Notes: generated by a model not told the origin, from the letters alone. DNA of 64,000 bases from Halomonas sp. 7T (GCF_025643255.1 NZ_CP087112.1:3348001-3412000); one strand, 5' to 3'. Shown: positions 16,493 to 25,975, counted from the first letter of the stretch. A program made the numbers and translations.

Positions 16493-18834
16493 GTCAGCCC
16501 GTTGCCGTGGACACATCACTAGAGCAGTACCGCGATGCTTTGAGCCGCGCGACCGACGCCATTGCCCCGGTGTGGCCGCTAGACCAGTGGATTGCGGTCA
16601 ACCCCTGGTGGGGTCAAAGGCATCAGCCCATTGAGCAAGTGAGCCAAGCGCTCAGCCGCCGGGCAGGGCAGCCGATGACCATGCCCGCTGAGTTTTATCG
16701 CAACGCCTGGGAATCAGGCCGGATTATCCCGCAAGACCTGCAGCAGGCGCTTAGCCAGGGCGGCTACGCCTATACCCAGCAGAGCCTAGTGAGCTATTTA
16801 GCAACACCGCCCAAGCCGGTAACGCCACTACGTAGCGCTTGGGATACTTTGGCAGGGCATGATGGGTTTGAGCCGCTGGCGGAGAGCTGTGCGAGCTACT
16901 TCGATCACCATCAGCAGCGCTGGGCAAGCCAAGCGGGTGATTCGCTGTATCATTTTTGGAAGTGTGCAGCACAGCATGATTTGCGCTGGCCTAAGGCGCA
17001 GCGTCAGGCGTTACAAGCGCTTCCTGACGAGCCCCAGGCGGCTATTGAAGAGATTGCAGCAGATTGGGCGCTCACCCCGGAAGCATTTGAAATGCTGGCC
17101 CATACGCTGCTGCTACGGGTGAACGGCTGGGCCTCTTGGTGCCAGGGGATTGGCTGGCACACCGTCCACCAAAAGCCGGTCGCCGGTATTACTCAGCTGG
17201 CTGCCATGGTGCTGGCGTGGGAGTGGTTAGCGGTTCATCAGTTGGATGTGAACCAGAGACGTGACTGGGTTGCCCAGTGGTCTTCGCAGGAAGCTGCCAC
17301 TGCAACCAATGAAGCGCTGTGGTGCTGGCAGCACGCCTATGAGCTGGGCTACCAACGTGCACTAGCCAACACCCTTGCCACGCCGAGTGCCGAGCCTGTC
17401 TCCACTCCAAAAGTGCAGGCTGCGTTCTGTATTGATGTGCGTTCTGAGCGGTTTCGTCGCCATTTAGAGCAGGCCGCGCCTACCGTGGCCACGCTAGGGG
17501 TGGCGGGATTCTTCGCTATGCCGGTGGCGGATGCCGCGACTGGCCCTGAACGCGCCCAGCCACGGGTACCGGGGCTGTTAAAACCGACGTATCGGGTGGG
17601 CTCATTGCAGCCCCAGCAGCGGGGGATTCAGCGCTACCAAAAAGAGAGCCAGCGCCAAAGCGTGCGCCACGCAAAGTACGCGCCGCTTTCAACCTTCACT
17701 CTAGTGGAGACGACCGGCATTGCCTGGGGCTGGAAACTGATTAAAGACAGCCTGCGTAAGCAGGCAACCGTGCCCCAGTGCGAGGCCCCCGCTGGGCTTT
17801 TTCACACCTACGACGGCGAACCCATTACGCGCCACGAAAAGATCGCGCTGGCGAAAAACTTGCTAACCCTACTGGGAAACCCAGCCGTGTCGCTATTGGT
17901 GCTGGTGGGCCACGATTCGCAAAGCGAAAATAACCCCCACCACGCCGGGCTAACCTGCGGCGCCTGTGGCGGGCAGGGTGGCGGCATGAATGCGCGGGTG
18001 GCCGCGGCGCTGCTGAACGACCCGGAGGTTCAGCAGGCTGTTCGACAGGCGGGCATCGCCTTGCCCAGTCCCTTTCATGTGCTGGCAGCCACACACTGCA
18101 CGCTCACCGATCGCGTGCATGTGTACCGTGAGGAATCAATGCCCGAAGTGCTAGAAGACGCGCTCGCCGAGTTTGACAGCGGGGTACGCGTAGCGGGCGA
18201 AGCCACTCGTCTAGAGCGAGCGCCAGCATTGGGTGTGGATGACACCGACCACATTGAACGCCTGAAAACCCTGGCCATGCGCGGTGCCGACTGGTCGCAA
18301 CCCCGGCCTGAGTGGGGGCTGGTGAATAACGCGGCGCTTATTTTAGCGCCACGGGCGCGCACCCAAGGGAAGGTGCTGGATGGACGCACGTTTTTGCACG
18401 ACTACCACCCCGAGCAAGACTCGGATGGCAGCGTGTTGGAGGGGTTAATGATGGCACCGATGCTGGTGGCCAGCTGGATCAACCTACAGTACTACGCGTC
18501 TACCGTGGTGCCAGGGCTGTACGGTGCTGGCAATAAGCTGCTGCATTCGGTGGTGGGGGGCCATGTGGGCGTTATTGAGGGGAGTTCGCCTCAGCTGCGT
18601 ATTGGTCTGCCGGAGCAGTCGCTGCGCGATGGCGAGAAGCTCCATCATGAACCGCTGCGCTTAACGGTGGTGATCGACGCGCCCAAAGCGCGCATTGAGG
18701 CGATTATTGAGCGCCAGCCGGTGGTCGCGGATTTAATCAACCACCGCTGGCTGTGGCTCACCCGGATGGGAGAAGGGGGCCTAGAGCGCTATTCTCTGGA
18801 AGGCTGGGAGCCAGTCATCGTGCCTTACCAGTAA
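16489..18834 (+). CDS. dabA: DabA, carbonic-anhydrase-like subunit of the DAB pump (DUF2309)
   Basis: Protein of 781 residues, a cytoplasmic zinc protein related to beta-carbonic anhydrases that hydrates CO2 only when coupled to DabB. The expected zinc ligands are visible: Cys314 and Asp316 in FCIDVRSERFRR, His475 in VGHDSQSENNPHHAG and Cys490 in LTCGACGGQGG. The spacings (2 and 15 residues within the two pairs) match Halothiobacillus DabA. AAAAGGAGAG precedes ATG 16489, which overlaps the dabB stop, so expression is coupled. Together the genes suggest CO2/bicarbonate supply for anaplerotic carboxylation or pH balance; no Calvin-cycle gene is seen. Confidence 0.92.
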   Translation: MSQPVAVDTSLEQYRDALSRATDAIAPVWPLDQWIAVNPWWGQRHQPIEQVSQALSRRAGQPMTMPAEFYRNAWESGRIIPQDLQQALSQGGYAYTQQSLVSYLATPPKPVTPLRSAWDTLAGHDGFEPLAESCASYFDHHQQRWASQAGDSLYHFWKCAAQHDLRWPKAQRQALQALPDEPQAAIEEIAADWALTPEAFEMLAHTLLLRVNGWASWCQGIGWHTVHQKPVAGITQLAAMVLAWEWLAVHQLDVNQRRDWVAQWSSQEAATATNEALWCWQHAYELGYQRALANTLATPSAEPVSTPKVQAAFCIDVRSERFRRHLEQAAPTVATLGVAGFFAMPVADAATGPERAQPRVPGLLKPTYRVGSLQPQQRGIQRYQKESQRQSVRHAKYAPLSTFTLVETTGIAWGWKLIKDSLRKQATVPQCEAPAGLFHTYDGEPITRHEKIALAKNLLTLLGNPAVSLLVLVGHDSQSENNPHHAGLTCGACGGQGGGMNARVAAALLNDPEVQQAVRQAGIALPSPFHVLAATHCTLTDRVHVYREESMPEVLEDALAEFDSGVRVAGEATRLERAPALGVDDTDHIERLKTLAMRGADWSQPRPEWGLVNNAALILAPRARTQGKVLDGRTFLHDYHPEQDSDGSVLEGLMMAPMLVASWINLQYYASTVVPGLYGAGNKLLHSVVGGHVGVIEGSSPQLRIGLPEQSLRDGEKLHHEPLRLTVVIDAPKARIEAIIERQPVVADLINHRWLWLTRMGEGGLERYSLEGWEPVIVPYQ

Positions 18835-19132
18835 GAGCAAATAGAATATCGTCTATCAGGAGTGAAAAACTGGGTGCAGATCCCGTTCACCGTTATCTGT
18901 GCCTGTAACGACAATGGCAATGGCAAGGACAGGCGAGTCCATTTAAACCTAATTGAGTTGCGGATAGCGTATAACTTCTAGAGGATACGCTCTGAGCTGG
19001 CTAGTTAAACAGCGTCACCGCGTAAACGGTAGCGCATGGATGTTAACAATAATTTCTTAAATGCAGGCGGCATGCGATATACGTACACAGCAAGAGTGAA
19101 CACTACCTTATGCACTGCGATGTGGTGGCTCT
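18835..19132. other. 300-bp intergenic region, no gene seen
   Basis: Between dabA and the FNR-type gene I see no open frame with a ribosome site and no clear terminator stem. The AT-rich part around 19040-19090 could hold the promoter of the regulator gene. Confidence 0.45.
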
Positions 19133-19843
19133 ATGTCTCGTGAGGGGAGTGCTTACGTTAGCTGCCATGTTTGTAGTTTGCGCCGCACCTGCTTACCCGG
19201 GGCGCTATCTCGGCAAGCGTTAGAAACGTTTGATCAGCTTGTAGAGCGCCCTATGCCTTACCCAGATAACCACGTTATCACGCCTCAAGGCGCGCCGTTT
19301 GAGGCCTTGTATATGGTTAGAGGCGGCGCGGTAAAACAGATTCAAACAAGCGGGCCAAGTCATAAACCGACTGTTGTAGATATTTATTGGCCCGGTGATG
19401 TTGTCGGCCTGGAATGGCTAGGCACTACCTATCAAGACGACGCCCTTATCGCAGGGAGTCGTTCGTTTGTGTGCAAAATCCCCTATGGGCTTCTTACTGT
19501 CTTCAGTCTTAAGCAGCAAAGCGTCCAGAAAAAACTGCTTCAAAAAACATCGCACCATCTTCGGCAGCGCAAACTGCGCCCCTCATTGATGCAAAACGCC
19601 ACGGCGTGCTCAAAAATCAGCACCTTTTTATTAACGGTTGCCAAACAAAAACACCAGCAGCATTACGACCACACCCATTTCACTCTACCGTTAATGCAAG
19701 CAGAACTTGCAAGCTATCTGAACCTTGCACCTGAAACCGTCAGTAGACAGCTCAAAGCGCTACGCCAAGCCAATATAATCGATCTACAACAGCGTCACGT
19801 CACTATTAAAGATGTGGGTCAACTGGCGAGATGGGCGGAGTAG
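19133..19843 (+). CDS. FNR/Anr-type oxygen-sensing Crp-family regulator
   Basis: Protein of 236 residues. The N-terminal cysteines are Cys11, Cys14 and Cys20 (C-x2-C-x5-C), with a fourth at Cys114, the same layout as the [4Fe-4S] ligands Cys20, 23, 29 and 122 of E. coli FNR. A cyclic-nucleotide-like beta barrel (about 30-140) is followed by a dimer helix and a winged helix. The recognition helix contains ETVSRQLKALR, with the Glu, Ser and Arg that read TTGAT half-sites in FNR. So this is a true oxygen sensor rather than a generic Crp protein. A perfect target site occurs at 4628. Confidence 0.9.
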   Translation: MSREGSAYVSCHVCSLRRTCLPGALSRQALETFDQLVERPMPYPDNHVITPQGAPFEALYMVRGGAVKQIQTSGPSHKPTVVDIYWPGDVVGLEWLGTTYQDDALIAGSRSFVCKIPYGLLTVFSLKQQSVQKKLLQKTSHHLRQRKLRPSLMQNATACSKISTFLLTVAKQKHQQHYDHTHFTLPLMQAELASYLNLAPETVSRQLKALRQANIIDLQQRHVTIKDVGQLARWAE

Positions 19844-20503
19844 TTTTGAGGCTTTAATAGCATCAAAGTGATGGTGCTTATCCTCCAAGGTATTGAGCTA
19901 ATCTATGACTAACGGTGTAGTAAATTATTTATAGGCCTAGCTTTTTATTCTTATTTTTTAGTGTTACCCTCACTATTATTAACTATATTTTTGACTGTTA
20001 TAATTAACTTAGTGCAATACAAAATATCGGTATCTTCATTGTCAACCCTGAGAACTACCGGTTACCTTGCGGATGATAGCGGCACTGACGCTATATTCTT
20101 CCGATGTAAGAGCCGTCCATCATGTAATGAATTCAGTATCCTGTCATGCAGAGTCAAACTGACTGCTTACAGAGCATAAGTTGCGACATTTAATGTCGCA
20201 CTAGTATTAGTGATGGAGCATCACTCGGCTCATTAGTCAGGGCAGCGAAGTGCTAAATGGTGTGTTTTTAAATAGTACGATTGATATTTTCAGAATTATG
20301 ACAGCCTTGATAAAGGCGATAACCAGTCATCTTCTCTACGGACACCGTGTGATTCACTAGTAAAAGAATAATTAAGATGGTTTTGAGAGGCTTGGAAGAG
20401 CTAAAAAATTTGGCATGACGCCAAATGCGTGGTCGTAGTGCCCGCGCAACAAAAAAGTGGCAGAAGCTGCTATTAAGAATATGGATTAAAAGGGAACTGT
20501 GTA
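19844..20503. other. 660-bp AT-rich intergenic region
   Basis: This stretch is clearly more AT-rich than its surroundings. The one open frame of note (19961-20179, GTG start, 72 codons) begins with a hydrophobic run but has no ribosome site and no recognisable family, so I do not call it. Near 20489, AAGGGAA belongs to the next gene. Confidence 0.5.
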
Positions 20504-21016
20504 ATGAAAATGCTTAAGATGACGGCTGCTATTGCTACTGTATCGTTGATGACTGGGTGCGCCACGATTGTGGGCGACAAGGAGCAAAGCATCACGATCA
20601 ACAGCAGTCCGAGCAACGCAGATGTGTTGATTACGGATGAGCGCAGTGTACAAGTGCATGCGGGCAATACACCAACGACAGTGCAACTGCGTAAAGCTGA
20701 TGGCAGCTATTTCGGCGGTAAAACTTACACCGTTGAGATTGCCAAAGAGGGTTATGAAAGCCGTACGATGATGATTAACTCCAGCCCCAATGGCTGGTAT
20801 ATCGGTGGCAACTTAATTTTTGGTGGTTTTATTGGTTGGCTAATTGTCGATCCCCTTACTGGTGCAATGTACAACCTTACGCCTGATACCCTTAACGCGT
20901 CACTGGGAGAAAGTGTTGCCACCACGTCAGATGGCGACTCTGAAATTACGTTGGTGCTGATTGAAGACGTGCCCACGCACATGCTGGATGAAATGCAGTA
21001 CCTCGGTAAAATCTAA
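20504..21016 (+). CDS. lipoprotein with a PEGA-like domain
   Basis: Protein of 170 residues starting MKMLKMTAAIATVSLMTGC, a signal peptide with a lipobox at Cys19. The following segment QSITINSSPSNADVLI and GNTPTTVQLRK looks like a PEGA beta-sandwich, common in surface-associated proteins. A Gly-rich hydrophobic stretch (GGNLIFGGFIGWLIVDPLTGAM, about residues 103-124, in pieces) resembles a second membrane-contact segment. AAGGGAA lies nine bases before the ATG. A strong terminator follows. The function is unknown. Confidence 0.75.
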   Translation: MKMLKMTAAIATVSLMTGCATIVGDKEQSITINSSPSNADVLITDERSVQVHAGNTPTTVQLRKADGSYFGGKTYTVEIAKEGYESRTMMINSSPNGWYIGGNLIFGGFIGWLIVDPLTGAMYNLTPDTLNASLGESVATTSDGDSEITLVLIEDVPTHMLDEMQYLGKI

Positions 21017-21023
21017 TCGAAGC

Positions 21024-21049
21024 AAGCATCGCCTGCGGGCGATGCTTTT
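21024..21049 (+). terminator. rho-independent terminator after the PEGA lipoprotein
   Basis: AAGCATCGCC and GGCGATGCTT form a perfect 10-bp stem with a TGCG loop, ending in TTTT. It lies 8 bp after the stop. Confidence 0.88.
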
Positions 21050-21072
21050 ATGTCGTTAGGAGAGTTAACTTC

Positions 21073-21447
21073 ATGCTGCGCCATTTATTTGCATTTCGTG
21101 CGTTGATAGTAGGTTTCATTGTTTTTGCATTAGCAGGATGCGGATCAGTCGGAGTTCAACCCGTCTCAATGGGGCATGCTAAAGCAGCCAACTGCGCACT
21201 TGATGAATACGTAAGTGAAGACGATATTGAGCAACCTTATGAAGTCGCTTGCATGATCTCGTCGAAGACTGGCACGACGCTTGGGCACGATAAAAGTGCT
21301 TCTGCAGCGATCAACAACGCCCGTGGAGAAGCTTGCGCCTGTGGCGCGGACGGTATTGTTGTAGAGTCTACAGAAGAAGAAGGCATGACACTGTTTACCT
21401 GGGGGCAAGGGAAAGCTCAGTTAAAAGCAGTGCGCTACTTGGATTAA
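21073..21447 (+). CDS. small lipoprotein of unknown function
   Basis: Protein of 124 residues with signal sequence FRALIVGFIVFALAGC, lipobox at about Cys23, and AGGAGAG eight bases before ATG 21073. The mature part has four further cysteines (NCALDEY, VACMISS, ACACGAD) and a Gly/Ala-rich AAINNARGEACACGADGIVVES segment, which is reminiscent of YbjQ/Rcs-type small periplasmic domains, but I cannot name the family. It follows the terminator of the previous lipoprotein, so it probably has its own promoter. The roughly 300 bp after it hold no clear gene. Confidence 0.68.
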   Translation: MLRHLFAFRALIVGFIVFALAGCGSVGVQPVSMGHAKAANCALDEYVSEDDIEQPYEVACMISSKTGTTLGHDKSASAAINNARGEACACGADGIVVESTEEEGMTLFTWGQGKAQLKAVRYLD

Positions 21448-21743
21448 ACAAAAAGTGCCGCTCTTTGAGCATCGTCAACGGGCGGCAGAGATACACGCAG
21501 ACAATCGAGCATCTCACGGTTGCACGTTGACTCTTGCAACAAGCGCGACCTAGCGTGGTGGTAACAATATCCTTAAGGGCTGCGCCATTGCCACTTCAAG
21601 TAACGGCATGTTTTCCATTTTTTGCATAAAAAAATTTCCTGATTTAATGCGAGCACTTTTTATGATTTTTCGGGAAAAGAGGGCCTAAGAGTGTTAGAAC
21701 GCACCGCTTGCCACGCCCTGTATAAGCCAAGCGATGCGTTACG

Positions 21744-23957
21744 TCAGATAAATTCGCTGCAAAAAACTGCGGGCATGTTTTCTAGCGGCTCGGGTCGGGC
21801 CAACAGAAAGCCTTGAACATAAGCGCAGTGCCGCGTGACGAGAAACGCCAGCTGATCTCTGGTTTCCACACCCTCTGCTACCACATGCAGTTTTAGTGCC
21901 TTGGCAAGCGCTATCACCGCCTCCGTGATGGCGGCATCCTCTGCTCCCATGGGCAAGTCGCGAATGAAGGCGCGATCAAGCTTGAGCGTATTAACCGGAA
22001 AGCGTTTGAGATAGCTAAGCGACGAGTAGCCCGTCCCAAAGTCGTCGATGGCAAGTTGTACACCGAGATCACGCAGCGCGCGCATGGTGTGGATGGCTGC
22101 CTCAACATCATCCATCACCATGCCTTCGGTAATTTCCAGCTCCACTTTCTCGGGTGGGATGCCACTCTCTTCAATCGCGACACGCACGGCATCAATCAAC
22201 CCTGGCTGGCTGAATTGACGGGCGGAAAGGTTAATCGCGATACCCGGTACCCAGCCAATATGTTCGCTCAGTGCCATGGTATCCCGGCATGCGCGGCGTA
22301 ATACCCAGGCACCTAACGGCACAATTAGGTTCGTTTCTTCAACAAGCGGAATGAATTCGCCAGGGGGCACCATGCCCCCGTCGCGGGGCCAGCGAATCAG
22401 CGCTTCCATGCTGGTGAAGCGGTTGGTGGTGAGATCCAGCTTGGGCTGATAGTGCAGGGTAAAAGCGCCCTCCGCCACCGCGCGACGCAAGTCGCTTTCT
22501 AGGCGCGTGCGTTCGGCACTGTTCTGGTTCATGGTGTCGGAGAAGAAGCGGAACTCGCCGCCTCCATACGCTTTAGCCGCGAGCAAAGCGGTCTCTGCCA
22601 CACGTATCAGCTCATCAATGTTATGCGCGTTATCAGGGTAAATGCTGATGCCGATACTGGCCTGTAGCACCACCTCCTCCGCTGCTTCGTTATGACGTTG
22701 CACGATGAAAGGCTCATCCATCGCCTCCATAATACGCGTTGCCACGAGCGTGGCATGCTCCGGCCTTTTGAGATTGTTTAGGATAACGGCAAAGTCGTCA
22801 CCCCCCACGCGGGAAACAATATCCGGGTGGCGTTCACGACGGCTCTTTTGGCGGGCGACTAAGTCGGTTCGGCGCACCGCAATGGCTAAGCGTTCCGCTA
22901 TTTCCACCAGCAGTTGGTCACCGGCGGGATAGCCAAACGTATCATTAACCTGCTTGAAGCGGTTGATATTGATGAGCATGACGCCGACACAGGATTGTTG
23001 ACGTCGTGATACTTCAAACTCGTGCTGTAAACGATGGCGAAACAGAGAGCGGTTGGGCAGAGCGGTGAGCGCGTCGTAATATTGAAGCCTCTCAATCTCT
23101 TTTTCAGACGCTTTTTGCTCAGAGAGATCATGAAACACCGCCACGAAGTTGGTGGTCTTGCCGTCGGCATCCACCAGGCGGTCGATACTCATCAACTTTG
23201 GAAAGGCGGCGCCATCTTCATGGCGGTCCCATATTTCACCTTCCCAGTGCAGTTCCTTGTTCAAGGCCTCCCACATGGCGCGGTAGAACTCGGGGCCATG
23301 CCGACCCGACTTGGAGATTGACGGCTTTTTGCCGATGACGTTCTTAAGCTTGAAGCCCGTCATTTGCTCATAGGCGGGATTGACATAAAGAATGCGATTA
23401 TCGGCATCCGTGATGGCAACGGCGTGGGTGACGCGCTCAATGACTCTGTTGACCAGCTTGAGCCGATCGATCGTTTGCTGGTGGCTTTCGACTTCCTTTT
23501 CTAACTGCGCGGTACGTTCACGCACCCGCTGTTCAAGCACTTCGTTGGTGCTTTTAAGCGTCTGCTCTTTGTGTTTGTGTTGGCTGAAATCTTGAAAGAA
23601 AGCAGCAAAACGAAGCTCGTTATTTTCATTGAAGGTGCTCACCGATATCAGCATGGGCACTTTTTGGCCGGCGCGGTCAATGCCCTCAACTTCCCTGGTG
23701 GCACCCACCATGTAGCGCGAGTCATTGTCGAAGTAGGACGCTACATGTTCTAGATGTCGGCAGCGTTCAGGGTTGGGTATTAAAACGGTGATGGGGTTGC
23801 CCACCAGGGTGCCCGGCGCGTAACGGAACATCATTTCCGCCGCCTGATTGGCCTGCAAAATGAGACCGCGCTGATCAGACACGATGATGCCGTGCACTGC
23901 CGTGGCTAGCAGCTCAGCGTTATAAGCGTTTTCAACTCCTGAACATGTGTCGTCCAT
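21744..23957 (-). CDS. PAS-PAS-GGDEF-EAL cyclic-di-GMP signalling protein
   Basis: Soluble protein of 737 residues with no membrane segment. A first PAS domain (about 10-135) and a second (about 180-300, VNPAYEQMTGFKLKNVIG) are joined by a coiled coil with NEVLEQRVRERTAQLEKEV. The GGDEF domain (about 305-475) has RVGGDDFAVIL, a one-residue variant (GGDDF) of the active motif. The EAL domain (about 490-735) keeps MEALIRW, ELEITEG, DDFGTGYSSL and EGVET, so it is probably an active phosphodiesterase. A net c-di-GMP-lowering role, tuned by the PAS sensors, is the best guess. It is divergent from the peroxiredoxin gene. Confidence 0.9.
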   Translation of the reverse strand: MDDTCSGVENAYNAELLATAVHGIIVSDQRGLILQANQAAEMMFRYAPGTLVGNPITVLIPNPERCRHLEHVASYFDNDSRYMVGATREVEGIDRAGQKVPMLISVSTFNENNELRFAAFFQDFSQHKHKEQTLKSTNEVLEQRVRERTAQLEKEVESHQQTIDRLKLVNRVIERVTHAVAITDADNRILYVNPAYEQMTGFKLKNVIGKKPSISKSGRHGPEFYRAMWEALNKELHWEGEIWDRHEDGAAFPKLMSIDRLVDADGKTTNFVAVFHDLSEQKASEKEIERLQYYDALTALPNRSLFRHRLQHEFEVSRRQQSCVGVMLININRFKQVNDTFGYPAGDQLLVEIAERLAIAVRRTDLVARQKSRRERHPDIVSRVGGDDFAVILNNLKRPEHATLVATRIMEAMDEPFIVQRHNEAAEEVVLQASIGISIYPDNAHNIDELIRVAETALLAAKAYGGGEFRFFSDTMNQNSAERTRLESDLRRAVAEGAFTLHYQPKLDLTTNRFTSMEALIRWPRDGGMVPPGEFIPLVEETNLIVPLGAWVLRRACRDTMALSEHIGWVPGIAINLSARQFSQPGLIDAVRVAIEESGIPPEKVELEITEGMVMDDVEAAIHTMRALRDLGVQLAIDDFGTGYSSLSYLKRFPVNTLKLDRAFIRDLPMGAEDAAITEAVIALAKALKLHVVAEGVETRDQLAFLVTRHCAYVQGFLLARPEPLENMPAVFCSEFI

Positions 23958-24276
23958 GCTGTCTTCTCATCAGTTTTTGTTCGCGTTACATGCAATGTTG
24001 CCAGGTGGTTATGACGCTTAGCCTGACGCCAGGGAATCACGAAACGCCTTTTTTTCACAGTTTAAAACGCAGCTTACGCTTTTTCTGACTATCCCAGTCT
24101 ACTGAATTTAACTTATCACTCCATTTGTTTTCGGGGATTGATCGGTGTCACACGTCAAAGCGCCAACGCCGCTCTGGCACCAGATGCTATGGCAACAATA
24201 GAGGCTGTCTATTCGCCATATATAACAAAATGAGCTATCGTTATTCCCGTGATCGGTTCAACCACAGGAGTTCAGC
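23958..24276. other. 320-bp divergent promoter region
   Basis: The region lies between the divergent GGDEF-EAL and peroxiredoxin genes. An imperfect FNR-like half pair, TTGATCGGTGTCA, is at about 24137, too weak to call. No open frame is convincing. Confidence 0.4.
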
Positions 24277-24924
24277 ATGTCTAACGATACGATGCAGCCC
24301 GTTATGCCCCAGATTAACCGTCCGGCACCCGATTTCACCGCGAAAACCACCCACGGCGAAAAGTCGCTGAGCGACTATCGTGGCAAGTGGTTGGTACTTT
24401 TTGCCCACCCCTCCGACTTTACCCCGGTATGCACCACAGAATTTTCGGCCTTTGCGAACTACGCTGATCAGTTCAAGGCGGTGAATACCGAGCTGCTGGG
24501 CCTGTCGATCGACAGTATCCACTCTCACATTGCCTGGACCCGCAGCATCAAGGAGAACTTTGGGGTTGAGATTACCTTCCCCATCATTGCGGATTTGAGC
24601 ATGAAGGTAGCCAACGCCTACGGCATGATTCAGCCAGGGGCGAGTGATACGGCCGCTGTCCGCGCGACCTTTGTGATTGACCCTGAAGGCGTGCTGCGGG
24701 CGATGCTGTACTACCCCATGAGCAACGGCCGCTCTGTTGAGGAAGTTCTTCGCTTGGTGAGGTCGTTACAAACCAGCGATGAGCATGGGGTGGCAACCCC
24801 CGAGGCCTGGCTGCCGGGTCAGCCGGTGATCGTGCCGCCTCCCCACACCTCGCAAGACGCAGAGGCACGCCAATCAGAAGGGTATGAGTACACCGACTGG
24901 TACTTCTGCAAAAAGGTGATTTAA
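24277..24924 (+). CDS. peroxiredoxin of the Prx6/1-Cys class
   Basis: Protein of 215 residues. The peroxidatic Cys52 lies in FTPVCTTEF, and the long C-terminal arm ends YTDWYFCKKVI, typical of Prx6-type bacterial enzymes. It reduces hydrogen peroxide, organic peroxides or persulfide-derived species in the cytoplasm. A further Cys211 near the C-terminus could act in resolving. AGGAG lies before ATG 24277. It opens the rightward run of sulfur genes, so peroxide or polysulfide defence during sulfide oxidation is a plausible role. A weak terminator separates it from the next gene. Confidence 0.88.
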   Translation: MSNDTMQPVMPQINRPAPDFTAKTTHGEKSLSDYRGKWLVLFAHPSDFTPVCTTEFSAFANYADQFKAVNTELLGLSIDSIHSHIAWTRSIKENFGVEITFPIIADLSMKVANAYGMIQPGASDTAAVRATFVIDPEGVLRAMLYYPMSNGRSVEEVLRLVRSLQTSDEHGVATPEAWLPGQPVIVPPPHTSQDAEARQSEGYEYTDWYFCKKVI

Positions 24925-24935
24925 CACCTGCGAAC

Positions 24936-24980
24936 AGCGACGTGATGGCTGGCTGCGGTCAGTCATCGCGCTATTTTTTC
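24936..24980 (+). terminator. imperfect terminator between peroxiredoxin and persulfide dioxygenase genes
   Basis: AGCG..GATG and CATCGCGCT pair with a bulge, enclosing a loop rich in G and C, and are followed by TATTTTTTC. The stem is imperfect, so read-through is likely. Confidence 0.42.
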
Positions 24981-25016
24981 AGTCTGTTTTTCAGCTAACG
25001 GCCAGGAGCGTTTTAT

Positions 25017-25925
25017 ATGAACACCTTCGCACACTCTGAGCATACGGCAGCGGGCACGCCTGATGTGGCCGGCTTTTTTGATCCACGTACCTTTAGTGTC
25101 CAGTACGTGGTCAGCGACCCTGCGACGAAGCAGTGCGCGATTATTGATCCTGTCTTAGATTTTGATGAGAAATCTGGGGCCACAGCCACGCATCATGCCG
25201 ATGAGCTGCTTGCCTATATCGCTAAAGAAGGCCTGTCGGTCGAGTGGATTCTCGACACTCATCCCCATGCCGACCACTTTTCAGCGGCGCAGTATTTGAA
25301 AGAAAAAACCGGCGCGCCCACTGCGATTGGCGAGCACGTCACCAAAGTACAGGCGCTGTGGAAAGAGATTTACCACTGGCCCGAGATGCCCACCGATGGA
25401 CGCCAGTGGGACACGCTGTTTGCTGAAGGCGATACCTTCACCATTGGCGAGCTAAAAGCCCGCGTAATGCACTCTCCAGGTCATACGCTGGCGTCTATAA
25501 CCTATGTGATTGGCGACGCGGCGTTTGTCCACGACACGCTCTTTCAGCCCGATTTTGGCACTGCGCGGGCCGATTTCCCCGGTGGCGATGCCCACGTGCT
25601 GTGGAACTCTATCCAGCAAATTCTGGCGCTTCCAGATGCCACCCGCGTGTTTACCGGGCACGACTATATGCCCGATGGGCGAGAGCCGCAGTGGGAAAGC
25701 ACGGTTGCTGAACAGCGCGATGGCAACCCCCACTTAGCAGGCGTTAGTGAAGCGGCGTACATCGCCTTACGCCGTAAGCGCGATAGCGAGCTACCCATGC
25801 CGAAGCTGATCCTGCACTCTCTACAGGTGAATGCCCGGGGGGGCCGCTTGCCGGAGCCCGAAGCGAACGGCAAGCGTTATCTAAAAATCCCGCTGGATGC
25901 GCTAGAGGGCGCTGCCTGGGACTAG
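25017..25925 (+). CDS. persulfide dioxygenase-like metallo-beta-lactamase protein
   Basis: Protein of 302 residues with the MBL fold. The metal-binding motif is THPHADHFSAAQYL, with HSPGHTLASITY (second His), DTLFQPDFGTARADFPGG (bridging Asp) and FTGHDY (last His). This pattern, with a single iron site, belongs to ETHE1/Blh-type persulfide dioxygenases, which oxidise glutathione persulfide to sulfite. CCAGGAGCG precedes the start. The gene is followed by a DUF442 protein and a SulP transporter, the classic neighbours of such dioxygenases. A glyoxalase II role is unlikely. Confidence 0.87.
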   Translation: MNTFAHSEHTAAGTPDVAGFFDPRTFSVQYVVSDPATKQCAIIDPVLDFDEKSGATATHHADELLAYIAKEGLSVEWILDTHPHADHFSAAQYLKEKTGAPTAIGEHVTKVQALWKEIYHWPEMPTDGRQWDTLFAEGDTFTIGELKARVMHSPGHTLASITYVIGDAAFVHDTLFQPDFGTARADFPGGDAHVLWNSIQQILALPDATRVFTGHDYMPDGREPQWESTVAEQRDGNPHLAGVSEAAYIALRRKRDSELPMPKLILHSLQVNARGGRLPEPEANGKRYLKIPLDALEGAAWD

Positions 25926-25975
25926 CGTTCTAATAGTAACGCTTTGATATTCGCCCCCTAAATGAGGAAAAGACC

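Noticed and set aside
19961..20179. 72-codon frame with a hydrophobic start in the AT-rich gap
   Set aside because: GTG start without a ribosome site; the composition is that of random AT-rich sequence and no family fits.
21560..21627. 25-codon reverse frame starting MQKMENMPLLEV
   Set aside because: Too short, with no ribosome site and no family; it could be real but cannot be supported.
24137..24149. FNR-like sequence before the peroxiredoxin gene
   Set aside because: Only one half-site matches; the other half differs at two of five bases.
25017..25925. Glyoxalase II as function of the metallo-beta-lactamase protein
   Set aside because: Gene context and the DTLFQPDFGTARADFPGG segment fit persulfide dioxygenases; glyoxalase II genes rarely sit with DUF442 and SulP genes.
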